Shown piece after piece: positions 21,478 through 30,870 of a DNA stretch of 64,000 nucleotides (position 1 is its first letter; each line of letters starts with the position of its first letter). This stretch comes from Malachius bipustulatus. Its lineage: Eukaryota; Arthropoda; Insecta; Coleoptera; Melyridae. Where the stretch lies: the NCBI GenBank assembly GCA_910589415.1, contig OU342630.1, positions 4,898,001-4,962,000 on the forward strand. The letters are read 5' to 3'. The position numbers were made by a program, and so were the translations under genes. A model generated the notes under the pieces. The model was given only the letters and a program-made list of their open reading frames with translations, did not search any database and was not told the origin of the DNA.

Positions 21478-22220
21478 CCGTGTGTCCCCGGATAGGTGAA
21501 ACGACTCTTATAAAAGACACAAATTTTTTGATTTTAAATTTAATTTTTTGGGGTTCAGCCCTGCTTGGCTAAAGAGTAATTTCTAACAAAATTTTAGTTT
21601 AGAAAAATCAAGCATGCGTTAGAAATTTCCAAGAAACCGGTTTTTCTGTTGAGTAAAGTGCCTTTTATGTGGCAAATACGACAAAATGTTATTTGAAAAA
21701 GTTGTTCAGAATCAACATTTAGGTCTCTATACCAAATTTCAAAATCATAGGTCAACTTTTATTTTTTTCATTTATTTTTATGTTTTATTTCATAAATCAA
21801 AGAATTTCATTTTGTAACAAAGACTGCCATGGAAAAACCAAATTGTATCCATAGCAACAGCAATCTGTCAATATCAGTCTTTGTTACAAATGCAATTCTT
21901 TGACTTGTGAAATAAACACAAAAGAAATGTAGAAAATCAAAGTTGGCCTATGATTTTGAAATTTGGTATACGGACCTAAATGTTGATTCTTAACAACTTT
22001 TTCAAATAACATTTTTTCGCATTTGCCACATAAAAGACACTTTACTCCACAGAAAAAATGTTTTTTATTTTATTTCCAAGGCATGCTTGCTTTTTCAAAA
22101 CTAAAATTTTGTTAGAAATTACTCTTTAACCAAGCAGAGCTGAACCCCAAAAAATGAAAATTAAAATCAAAAATTTTTTGTCTTTTCTAAGAGTCGTTTC
22201 ACCTATCCGGGGACACACGG
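21478..22220. mobile_element. Palindromic (fold-back) element, TA target
   Basis: The left arm begins CCGTGTGTCCCCGGATAGG and the right arm ends in its reverse complement. The pairing continues inward with few mismatches almost to the centre near 21850, giving arms of about 360 bp. TATA flanks both ends, consistent with a TA target duplication of Tc1/mariner type. There is no coding capacity. The outer TGTCC words relate it loosely to the other palindromes in the window. Confidence 0.88.

Positions 22221-22251
<31 letters not shown>
22221..22251. repeat. (TA)n microsatellite
   Basis: An uninterrupted run of TA with one AA break directly abuts the palindromic element. It may have grown from its TA target site. 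Confidence 0.9.
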
Positions 22252-23140
22252 CGTGGGCAGGTGAATTTTGGAAAACCACTTTTTCGTGATCTGGGGGTCA
22301 TGATCGGTGGACATTTGATGAGTTTGGGTGATTTTCGAAAAGTGATGTCGTCCTCAATAGTGTATTTTTTGTTAAAAAATACACTAAAAGGATTTTAGGC
22401 ATGGCTCGCGACCTCTTGAAATTTTCTACAGATCACGAGCCACGCAAATCCGACCGATAAATCGTGTAGTTTCCCTATAAACGTACACATTTGCATGTGA
22501 TGAGCCACTCCGACGGATAATTCGTACGATTAGAGTGGACGTTTATGGTGTGACTTGAAAAATCTGTCGACGCTGCTCGTCACGAGCAAATCCATCGGAT
22601 TTGCTCGACGCATGCAAATCGGCCAGCAAATCGCTTCGTCTATTCCTAACTAATAGTTTTAATTCCTCAAGGACTGAAAACATGTGCTCCAAAGTAAGTG
22701 TAATTTTAGAAAAACTTAACAACTTAGCAAACTAATCTCAACTTCTAGTTTCTGGTGATGGCCAAAATAAACGGCAGAAAGCTTAAACTATAATGAAGAA
22801 AGAGTATTCTTAAATTGAACCTAGCTTCCCTCATCGCAATCCCCACTAAATTAGTCTCTTGCAAACTAGTCGATGATTAAAAAGGAATGTGAAAACTTTT
22901 ACGTTACTTTAAAATCGATGAACTACCTCTCCTACCACAAGTCACCCTGTGCTATAATAGCACTTAAGCATCTACCCTAAATATTCAAATCATTGTGGAT
23001 AATTTTAACATCTGTGTTAAATTTCCTGGCGCGACCATGTACTGATACTAGATTATCCATTGCAAAAGTAAATGAATTTTATTTTCATTTACATATATCT
23101 GAAGATGCTACTTTAAAAGTGGTAAAACACTTGTAACGTT
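22252..23140. other. Non-coding spacer with short palindromes
   Basis: No gene or transposon end recognised. A perfect inverted repeat, GAGCAAATCC-AT-C-GGATTTGCTC, lies near 22584-22606. Two octamer-like words (ATTTGCAT near 22492 and ATGCAAAT near 22611) lie in opposite orientation. The rest looks like unique AT-rich DNA. Confidence 0.5.
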
Positions 23141-23311
23141 TGTTAGATCGTAATTTTATTCAGGAAAGAATTAAATTCTACGATCATAAAACTAATATGA
23201 ACATTAACATTCTAAATGTCAAAGAATAATATAAAACATGTCAAAAGAAACTAAGGTAACAAAACATCAGTAGCACACTAGAAACGAGCAACAATGTAGC
23301 ACGTTTTTACA
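23141..23311 (-). repeat. Ty3-C 3' LTR (171 bp)
   Basis: Starts TGTAAAAACG and ends CTAACA on the minus strand. It aligns with 28771-29187 once the MITE is removed. Sequence differences and indels between the two show appreciable age. Confidence 0.88.
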
Positions 23312-23412
23312 CCTCCCCTCTCTGAGTCGCTTTTTCCGGATATGGCGACAACTTATTAGAGTGAAAAAATGTTGAGATCTTCTTCTTCTTTCCGCAGGCG
23401 ACTTCATAAAAG

Positions 23413-24921
23413 TTATGAGAAATCCTTCTGGTGATTGGAAAGGGACCAACTCGGAACAGGTGCCAATTTATTCCGATTTAGTTTGTTTCCATTTTCGACA
23501 TAGACAGTGTCACCGACCTGAAAAGTGTATTGACGGCGATTTTTCTCAACACTATCTTTATTTATTTTGAAATTTTTCACAGAAGCAAGAAACGCTCTAT
23601 TACGATTTTCGTCCAAAGAAGAAGTTGAGTTGTCTTGTAGTGGTGAGATTTTTGCTACTGTACCAAACAGCAGGTATGATGGCGCAAATGAAGCTGTGGA
23701 ATGAATAGTGTCATTATATTCTGAAACACATTCTTCTGCGAGAGTAGTCCATGCTCGGGCTGAACTGCTATTTATTTTGCATCGAAGGCGATTGATAAGG
23801 GTTTGATTTAAACGTTCATTTAGACCGTTGGATTGGTGGCAGTCAATACAAGTGAAAACAATTTGGATACGCATTTTCTCTAAGTGGTCCCTGAATTCTG
23901 TAGAATTGATACCAGTATACAAGGTGTCCAGGTATGAGTGTAAGAGCTACACGTGGCGACCTTCCTTGGACTATTTTGAGTAAAAAATTTTAATACAATA
24001 ATGCTAAATCTCTAAACCTCTTCACGGTGCCACACGAGGTCATCAAAGTTAGAAATTCTGGGTCACAAATATGCATATTATTGAACTTCTATTTCCTTTT
24101 GCAGTTACGGTTAACATTTTCAAAGACTTTTGCAAAGTCGTATTTCATTTAATTTTCGTCACAGTGCGGTTATTAACTTTTTTAACATTTCCTATTTTTT
24201 TTTAGAAATGTTGAAAAAGTTAATAATTATTGTATGAAGATTTTTTACTCAAAATAGTCCAAGGAAGGTCGCCACGTGTAGCTCTTACACTCATACCTGG
24301 ACACCTTGTATTGATCTGCTAAAAGAAGAGAAATCTTGTTCTTTTCAGCGATAGGATCTAAAAGACGAATAAAATCTTTTGCTCCTTGTCCAGTACTTGT
24401 AGAAATCCAAGCGTAACGGGTGAAATGATCGACGGGGATGTGCATAAACTTTTTTGTTGAATGGTTACCTGCCAGACCCCCCACAGTGTCAAGTGAGGCA
24501 ATTTGAAAAGGCTCTGTGGCAGGACCCAACTTAGACAGTAGACCAATAGCTCGACTACGACGGACTTTATTCTCAACAAAAATTGCACAGTTCCGGCAAA
24601 ATTCATGAACAGCCTTGTCTAAGCCCTTGAAATAGTAATGTGGCCGAATAGTCGCAAGAATCTGAGCCGAACCAATGTGCCATAATGGTGATGTATTATT
24701 CTGATTATTTCTTTTCCAAATTTAGGCGAAACAAAAATTCTAGATTTTTCCTTTAGCTTTTTTAAGATAAATGCTTGTTTATATTCAGTTTTCTTGGCTG
24801 TCTTAAATTCAGTAAGATGTTCAGCTTGATCTTTTTGAATGTCGGTTATAGAAATATTATTAACAACTTTTATGGCATCTTCATTCTCAAAATATTCGAG
24901 GACTAGATTCGGAGATAACAT
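23413..24921 (-). pseudogene. Ty3-C integrase, split by a palindromic element
   Basis: Minus strand. A zinc-module remnant (IIRIIHHHYG, near 24700) is followed by a frameshift. The core follows with ASLDTVGG (first Asp), a second Asp in LLADQY next to 24310, then a break by the palindrome at 23920-24308. It resumes with INSTEFRDHL and the catalytic Glu in GLNERLNQTL. The C-terminal domain has FQVGDTVYVENG near 23500. Excision of the palindrome with one TA restores the frame across the break, so the core was still open at that point when it was hit. Confidence 0.85.
23920..24308. mobile_element. 389-bp palindromic MITE in Ty3-C integrase
   Basis: Ends are CAAGGTGTCCAGGTATGAG and its reverse complement, with long paired arms (ACACGTGGCGACC-type) around an AT-rich loop. 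It is flanked by TA on both sides. It is non-coding. The terminus resembles CAGGGTGTCCC of the element at 29665-30866. Confidence 0.88.
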
Positions 24922-24959
24922 CTCAGCTAGAATATTCTCTTTACCTTTTTTCTAGATTA

Positions 24960-26621
24960 CAGTAAAGTTAAATTAAGAAAGATAGTATATTAAGTCTCCT
25001 AAAATTTCGTCAGTTCTGGCCTTTGTTTTCAAATTTTCAAGCGGCTTGTGATCACTACAGACTGTAAACCGGCGTCTAATGAGGTAATACTGCCAATACT
25101 TTATGGCATCCTTGATTGCTTTGCATTCAAAATAGCCACAAAACATCTAAACGTTTTTCACGATTTGAAAGTTTCCTTGAAAAATAAGGCACTGGATGTA
25201 GCATACCGTCTTCTTTAGGTTGTTTTAGTGTAGCACCAATTCCTTGATACCTGACATCCATCTCAATAAAAATTGGCTTTTCGTAATCATAAATTGCAAG
25301 AATAGGATTCGAACATAAATAATCTTTAATCATCTGGAAGCTTTTTCCACATTCTTCTGTCCACAGAAAATTGACATTTTTACGAAGCAAATTATGTAGA
25401 GGCTCAAGTATCATTGTACTGATGTACTGTTTTCTATATATTTTAAATAGAAGTTAATAGATCCAAGTACACTACGAACGCTGCTCTTGTCAGTGGGCCT
25501 TCTAAGGTTTTTAACTGAAATTAAGTTCTCTTGATTTGGTGAAACTGTGTTTTCTGAAATTGTATGCCCTAAATATTTGACAGACTTAGCCGCAAATATG
25601 CACTTAACAAATTTTATTTTAAATCCTTCATAATCAATTGCTTCTAGAAACTTCTCGATATGATTAAGGTATTCTTCCCACGAACGAGAAAATATTAAGA
25701 TATCATCAATATAGTTGAGACAGAATTCGTCAAGATTATTTCTTCTTACAACATTTGATAAAATACGCTGAAAAGTGGCAGGTGCATTTTTAAGTCCAAA
25801 GGGCATAACTTTGAACATGAATTTATCGTATTTTGTGACAAATGATGTTTTCTCTCGATCTTCAGTTTTTAATACAATACACCAGAAAGCAGAATTGATA
25901 TCAATTACTGTGAAAAATTTGCAATTTACAACTTTATCAATTACATCTTGAATAGTAGTAAATGGATAACATTCGGGAACAATTAATTTGTTCAGTTTAC
26001 GGAAATCAATACATAAACGTGATTTCTTTCCATCATCTTTCTTATAAGTCAGTGTGACAGGCGAAGCAAAAAAGGAGAATCTGATTCTTCAATTAAGTCT
26101 GCTTCTAATAACTTTTTAATTTGCATTTTTATCTCTGCATCATCCGAAATAGAACATTTATATGGACGAGAGCTAACATATTCGTTACTTATTAGTTTAA
26201 TTTCTGCTTCCTTAGATTTTACTCTTCCAATATCAAATTTATCTTTTGAGAACAAATGATTATATTTATCTATAAGCTTGGAAATAAGCAGCTTCTTTTC
26301 ATTATTTGTAATGTGCTGTAAAACAGCTTCAAAATCATTTGTATTTAAATTTTCATTGAAATTAATCTCAATAAAATCATTGGATCTTTCGGTGTCATCA
26401 AAATTCTTCAACAGACCATCAAAATTTGATCGTTGAGATTTCTTTTCATTAATGTTGTTAAATGCATAAAGGTTCATCTCTTTTCCAGTCTCTTTATTAG
26501 TATGAGGCTGAACAATCTTCTGGTCTTCATTAGACCGATCATTAAGAAAAATCAAGTAAAGAGTTAGCAGGGGTTGTTTAAGGTTGGCCAGAATGGATAG
26601 TAGTAAAACAATCAGCTCCAC
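24960..26621 (-). pseudogene. Ty3-C RT and RNase H with upstream linker
   Basis: Minus strand. A protease-to-RT linker lies in 26049-26621 (no DTG active site in it). The RT follows with VIDINSAFW near 25905, FKVMPFGLKNAPATFQ near 25800 and the catalytic box as YIDD (CLNYIDDILIFSRS). RNase H begins with a divergent IEMDVRYQGIGATL, where the usual TDAS is lost, and continues after a frameshift near 25130 into YFECKAIKDAI and CSDHKPLENL. At least two frame changes occur. The order and motifs leave no doubt about the class. Confidence 0.88.
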
Positions 26622-26963
26622 GGGAGTGCCTGGTTTATATTATAACTTGAAACGAGCTACATCGACCCCTCCAGGTACGTTTCGTCATATATCACGAATA
26701 TGTATGGATATGTAATAATACAACGACAAATTTCTAGCCTACGCTAAATCCCTAATAATCTAATCTACCCCGCGAGCAGCTGCTGTTGGTTCACACTATT
26801 AGTAACTAAAATATTAAATAAAACACTGGTGAAGTCCTGGACTCGGTGCCAATGGGGCTCCTGAGGCAGTGGAGGTAATTGACAAATAGTGAATACCTGT
26901 GCAGGCCGGGTTGGTTGCTCTCACCAACGACTGTGCGTCGGGCAATTCTGAGCAATCAGTTAT

Positions 26964-27200
26964 TTATTGTTTGTTTTCAAATCTTTCAAGTAAGAATTTC
27001 TTTTCAATTTGATCGAGTTTCGTCTCATTGCCCTGATCTGCGTTCAGTTGAGCTTCTAGTTGTCTAATTCGATCCTCTAGAGACGCCTGTAAATTTTCTG
27101 TAACAACAGAGTCTAAAGGTGGCGGCGGTGGTGGTGTAACCGGCGGGGAGAGAAAGGGTGTTGGTGGTCGTCGCTGCGCGCACGTAAATAAACAAACAAA
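26964..27200 (-). pseudogene. Short Pro-rich/coiled-coil coding fragment
   Basis: This 78-codon minus-strand frame ends in a stop at 26964-26966. It has a proline-rich start (PPTPFLSPPVTPPPPPP), then a strongly charged heptad-like helix (ASLEDRIRQLEAQLNAD and on). There is no ATG; a stop lies just upstream. It could be the tail of a gag-like protein or a captured exon. The non-random amino-acid order argues against chance, but I do not recognise a family. Confidence 0.35.
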
Positions 27201-27422
27201 TTAAATTATTTATTTATCTACCTACTACTCTTACATCTTAACACTTACATTAGAAAGTTGGAGGGGTGATTTCTTCAAGTAATCCTTTAAATGACAATCA
27301 CTACAGTTCAACACATTTTCGCGCGCTCACGGTACGACTCCTAATTCGAATTCTACTACCCAATTAATTATTTTCTCGGAACAAAGATCCGACTACCTAA
27401 CTTGACTTAATTTTCAAAATTC

Positions 27423-27643
27423 AATTATATCCCGAGGGACTCTAACTCTTCACCAATTATATTTCGGGTACTCTAACCCTTCACCAATTATATTTCAGGG
27501 ACTCTAACCCTTCACCAATTATATTTCAGGGACTCTAACCCTTCACCAATTATATTTCAGGGACTCTAACCCTTCACCAATTATAATTAAGGGACTCTAA
27601 CCCTTCACCAATAATTATATTTCAGGGACTCTAACCCTTCACC
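27423..27643. repeat. Seven tandem 31-bp repeats
   Basis: Seven head-to-tail units of the form AATTATATTTCAGGGACT plus CTAACCCTTCACC. The central units are identical and the outer ones degenerate. There are no unique spacers, so this is not a CRISPR array. It looks like a minisatellite inside the unresolved block. Confidence 0.93.
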
Positions 27644-28439
27644 ACCCGCCCTCGGTACCTACATTTACTCAGTTCTCTAAATTCTAAAAACTCGGTCCCA
27701 AAACTAAAACTCAACGCTCAGAACTCCGAACAGAATTCTAAAATAAACTAAAACTCTACTAAAAACTAACTCCACGGTACCGTCCAACGGGACTCCAAAA
27801 GAACTCTTAAAAAACTGCCCCCACTAACTCCGAACCGCGAACCGTGAACTCCCTGACTAAGAAACTGACTCCGAGACTCCGAGATTTACGCTAGTTACAC
27901 TAGTAGTAAAAAGTGAGTTCAAAAGTGATCGACCGACTGAAAAGTGGAAGTCGAAGACGACGTCGAAGTTAAAAGTCGAAGTCAAAAAAAAGTGACGCTT
28001 ACTCCCTTTTTTCCTCTATTTAATACCTCGTTTCCCCCTCTTAATTTCTTTCCGCGTGCCTTCTGCTTGCACCTCACGTTCATGATTTTTTTTATATTCA
28101 ACCTCCTGTTCCCCGCTATTATTTTATGACTCCCGTTCTACAGTTTATCACTCGTGGTGGCGGTGAATAAAGAGCAACATTGTTGCAGTAACAACCTGAT
28201 ATCGCGTTTTGTTAAAATAATGACGACTCAACTTCCTAACGACCCTGTGAGCTCGTATTATTAATTATTCCCATCTACTTAATGCATATTTTCACGTCTG
28301 ACTCCCGCCTTTATTTCAGCCAAACGCTCGCTTTAACTCAAATTACTATATCCTTCAATTTATTCATTCTTTTCATTTCAATATTATCAAGAAAATGAAA
28401 GAAATTATTTTCGACTGATGATCGATATTTATCGATCTA

Positions 28440-28742
28440 TCACAGTGGAACAATAATTTCTTCTAATGGAACACCTTCAAAACAAACATTACCTTCTTCA
28501 TACATGTATTGTTTCTGTAACTTATCATCAAACTTGACAATTAACTTCCTATATCCATTAATTCGTTTGATGGCTATCATTGCTTGTCTTACAATATTTG
28601 TATCTGATAATAATGGGTGATGTTTTAAATCTTGAAACTCTTCTGGTAACATGTACCAAACCTCTTTATCAATTGACAATTCAATAATAACAAAGTTTTT
28701 CTCAGCTTTCAAAATATGAACATAGAGCTTGTTAAAAACCAT
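28440..28742 (-). pseudogene. Ty3-C gag-like N-terminal frame
   Basis: A 100-codon minus-strand frame starts with ATG 26 bp inside the LTR boundary at 28771 and ends at 28440. It is a mixed hydrophobic/charged globular-looking sequence with no motif I recognise. Its position, first frame after the 5' LTR, suggests the N-terminus of gag cut short by the block at 26622-28439. Confidence 0.45.
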
Positions 28743-28770
28743 CTTTTTGCTAGTAGAGTAGAATTTAATT

Positions 28771-29187
28771 TGTGAGATCGTAATTTCATTCAGAAAGTAA
28801 TTAAATTCTACGATAACAAAACTAATAATAATATGAACATTAACATTCTAAGCGCCGGTTGTTCGTACGTCAGTTAAAAATTTTGAGATAACTACTGATT
28901 TTAAAATGCCCTGTATTATCAAACCATTGGTCTGATATTTCTGAAAATGAATTCTGCTCGCTTTAAGAAGAGTTAATTACTGATTAAAAATACAAGATCA
29001 TTAATTATATTCGCCGTATTTTCAAAATTTGCAATTTAAAATCAGTAATTATCTCAAAATTTTTAACTGACGTACGAACAACCGGCCCTTAATGTCAAAG
29101 AATAATATAAAACATGTCAAAAGAAACTAAGGTAACAAAACATCAGTAGCACACTAGAAACTAGCAACAATGTAGCATGTTTTTACA
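28771..29187 (-). repeat. Ty3-C 5' LTR interrupted by a MITE
   Basis: Matches 23141-23311 over two segments (28771-28851 and 29090-29187) separated by the 238-bp MITE. Flanked outside by CGTT. Confidence 0.88.
28852..29089. mobile_element. PIF/Harbinger-type MITE in the Ty3-C LTR
   Basis: 238-bp insert with TAA on both sides (28849-28851 and 29090-29092), present once in the uninterrupted LTR copy. Terminal inverted repeats of ~40 bp start GCGCCGGTTGTTCGTACG on the left and pair with CGTACGAACAACCGGCCC on the right (one mismatch). A 3-bp TAA/TTA duplication is the hallmark of PIF/Harbinger. Non-coding. Confidence 0.85.
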
Positions 29188-29191
29188 CGTT

Positions 29192-29664
29192 TATAATATC
29201 CATCAGTATACAGTAGACATTTTAAAACATTAGTGTTTTATTTATCATCCATCAATATGCAGAGATTCTGCAAAATAAGGGTTGAAAACATAAATTTTAT
29301 GAATATTTATATGTTTTTTCTTTCCTCCTCTTTGTCTGTTGATTCCAATACTCTTATGAAGGCCCATTAAGTTACCGGGCAGATTTCTGTGACCATTTCT
29401 AAAGAAGGGATCGACTAGGTATAGTTGGAAAATATAATAATAATCTTTATTTATCATCGTTACATGTTACCATATCAACATCAATCCGTAAATAATTACA
29501 AAAAAGACTCTAATAACCATAACAGACGATAAATCTAGGGGCGAAGTTCAGTCAGGAAGTAAGAACTTCCCGCTGATCTACCACTTAACCCCTTATATAG
29601 TTTCTCTATAAATTCTAATATCTATATACAAGCAACAAGATAAGTATCATTTGCTATCACTATA
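29192..29664. other. Non-coding spacer
   Basis: A 70-codon minus-strand frame at 29245-29457 is Lys/His-rich near its middle but matches nothing I know. No repeat ends were seen. Confidence 0.4.
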
Positions 29665-30866
29665 CAGGGTGTCCCATAATATGTGGGCAATCTCCCGGAT
29701 TTGGGTAAATTTCGTAAAAATAAATGAAAAAATAGCTATAAAATTAATTCCTCAGAGACACCCCTACAAAGATATTAGCTGTTGAAGTTGAGGGTTGAAA
29801 ATCCATTTTTTGCAATAACTTTTTTATTTCTTGACCGATTTTGATAATTTTTGGTTTTATTTTGTATTATTTGGGACTGTTTAGAGTAGTGTTTCATAAT
29901 CTTTGGTAGCACATACATAGACCTCGGGATGGCATAACCCCCTCATTCACTTGAAAGAAAACAATAAAAATAATAATTCTACAGTTTTTTAAGGTTGATT
30001 TTCTTTTTATTTGACATTTTTTACATAAAAAATGTCTCTTTATTTATTTCGATAGAGCGAACCGTTATCGAGATAAACGTCCTTCTAATAGGTGATGCGT
30101 CGCAGGAACTTTCTAAATTTCAAGTAAATTTTAACAAGATGGCTGACCTTTGACAGTAAATTGAGCAGGAAACAAAACAATAACTTAATTAAATACACGT
30201 CAAATAGTGTCAAAGATTTTATTTCATGCAGATTCAATTCTATACTGATTTTAAAATGAGTTACAAAAACGCTGAATACGCAGAAAATCAGTTAGAATTG
30301 AATCTGCATGAAATGAAATCTTTGACACTGACGTGTATTTAATTAAGTTATTGTTTTGTTTCCTGCTCAATTTACTGTCATAGGTCAGCCATCTTGTTAA
30401 AATTTACTTGAAATTTAGAAAGTTCCTGCGACGCATCACCTATTAGAATGGCGTTTATTTCGATAACGGTTCGCTCTATCGAAATAAATTAAGGTACATT
30501 TTTTATGTAAAAAATGTCAAATAAAAAGAAAATTAACCTTAAAAAACTGTAAAATTATTATTTTTATTGTTTTATTTCAAGTGAATGAAGGGGTTATGCC
30601 ATCCCGAGGTCTATGTATGTGCTACCAAAGATTAAGAAACACTATTCTAAACAGTTCAAAATAATACAAAATAACACCAAAAATTATCAAAATCGGTCAA
30701 GAAATAAAAAAGTTATGGCAAAAAATTGATTTTCAACCCTCAACTTCAACAGCTAATATCTTTGTAGGGGTGTCTCTGAAGAATTAATTTTATAGCTATT
30801 TTTTTATTTATTTTTACGAAATTTACCCAAATCCGGGAGATTGCCCACATATTATGGGACACCCTG
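29665..30866. mobile_element. 1.2-kb palindromic fold-back element, TA target
   Basis: The left end CAGGGTGTCCCATAATATG pairs with the right end through arms of about 570-590 bp, leaving a ~50-bp loop near 30240-30290. TATA flanks both ends. There are scattered mismatches and small indels only. No open frame of note. This is a non-autonomous element, probably moved by a Tc1/mariner-type transposase given the TA flanks; that is inference. Confidence 0.92.
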
Positions 30867-30870
30867 TATA

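Larger units (their letters stand above)
26622..28439. other. Unresolved block within Ty3-C
   Basis: Roughly 1.8 kb separates the pol remnant from the gag-like frame of Ty3-C and encodes neither. It contains a short coding-like fragment, a 31-bp tandem array and a C-rich, CTAAAACTC-type tract. It may be a solo LTR or another inserted element: TGCCTGG near 26628 and ATCACA near 28442 could be termini, but I found no target duplication. Identity is unknown. Confidence 0.4.
23141..29187 (-). mobile_element. Ty3-C: degenerate minus-strand Ty3/Gypsy element
   Basis: The ends are short related LTRs (23141-23311 and 28771-29187, the latter containing a MITE), both flanked by the 4-bp target duplication CGTT (23137-23140 and 29188-29191). 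On the minus strand the order is LTR, short gag-like frame, an inserted block, protease-RT linker, RT, RNase H, integrase, purine tract (AGAGAGGGGAGG next to 23311), LTR. Multiple frameshifts and three insertions make it inactive. No clear primer binding site was seen beside the 5' LTR. Confidence 0.9.

Noticed and set aside
27423..27643. CRISPR-like array
   Set aside because: The 31-bp repeats abut directly without spacers, and the setting is eukaryotic transposon DNA.
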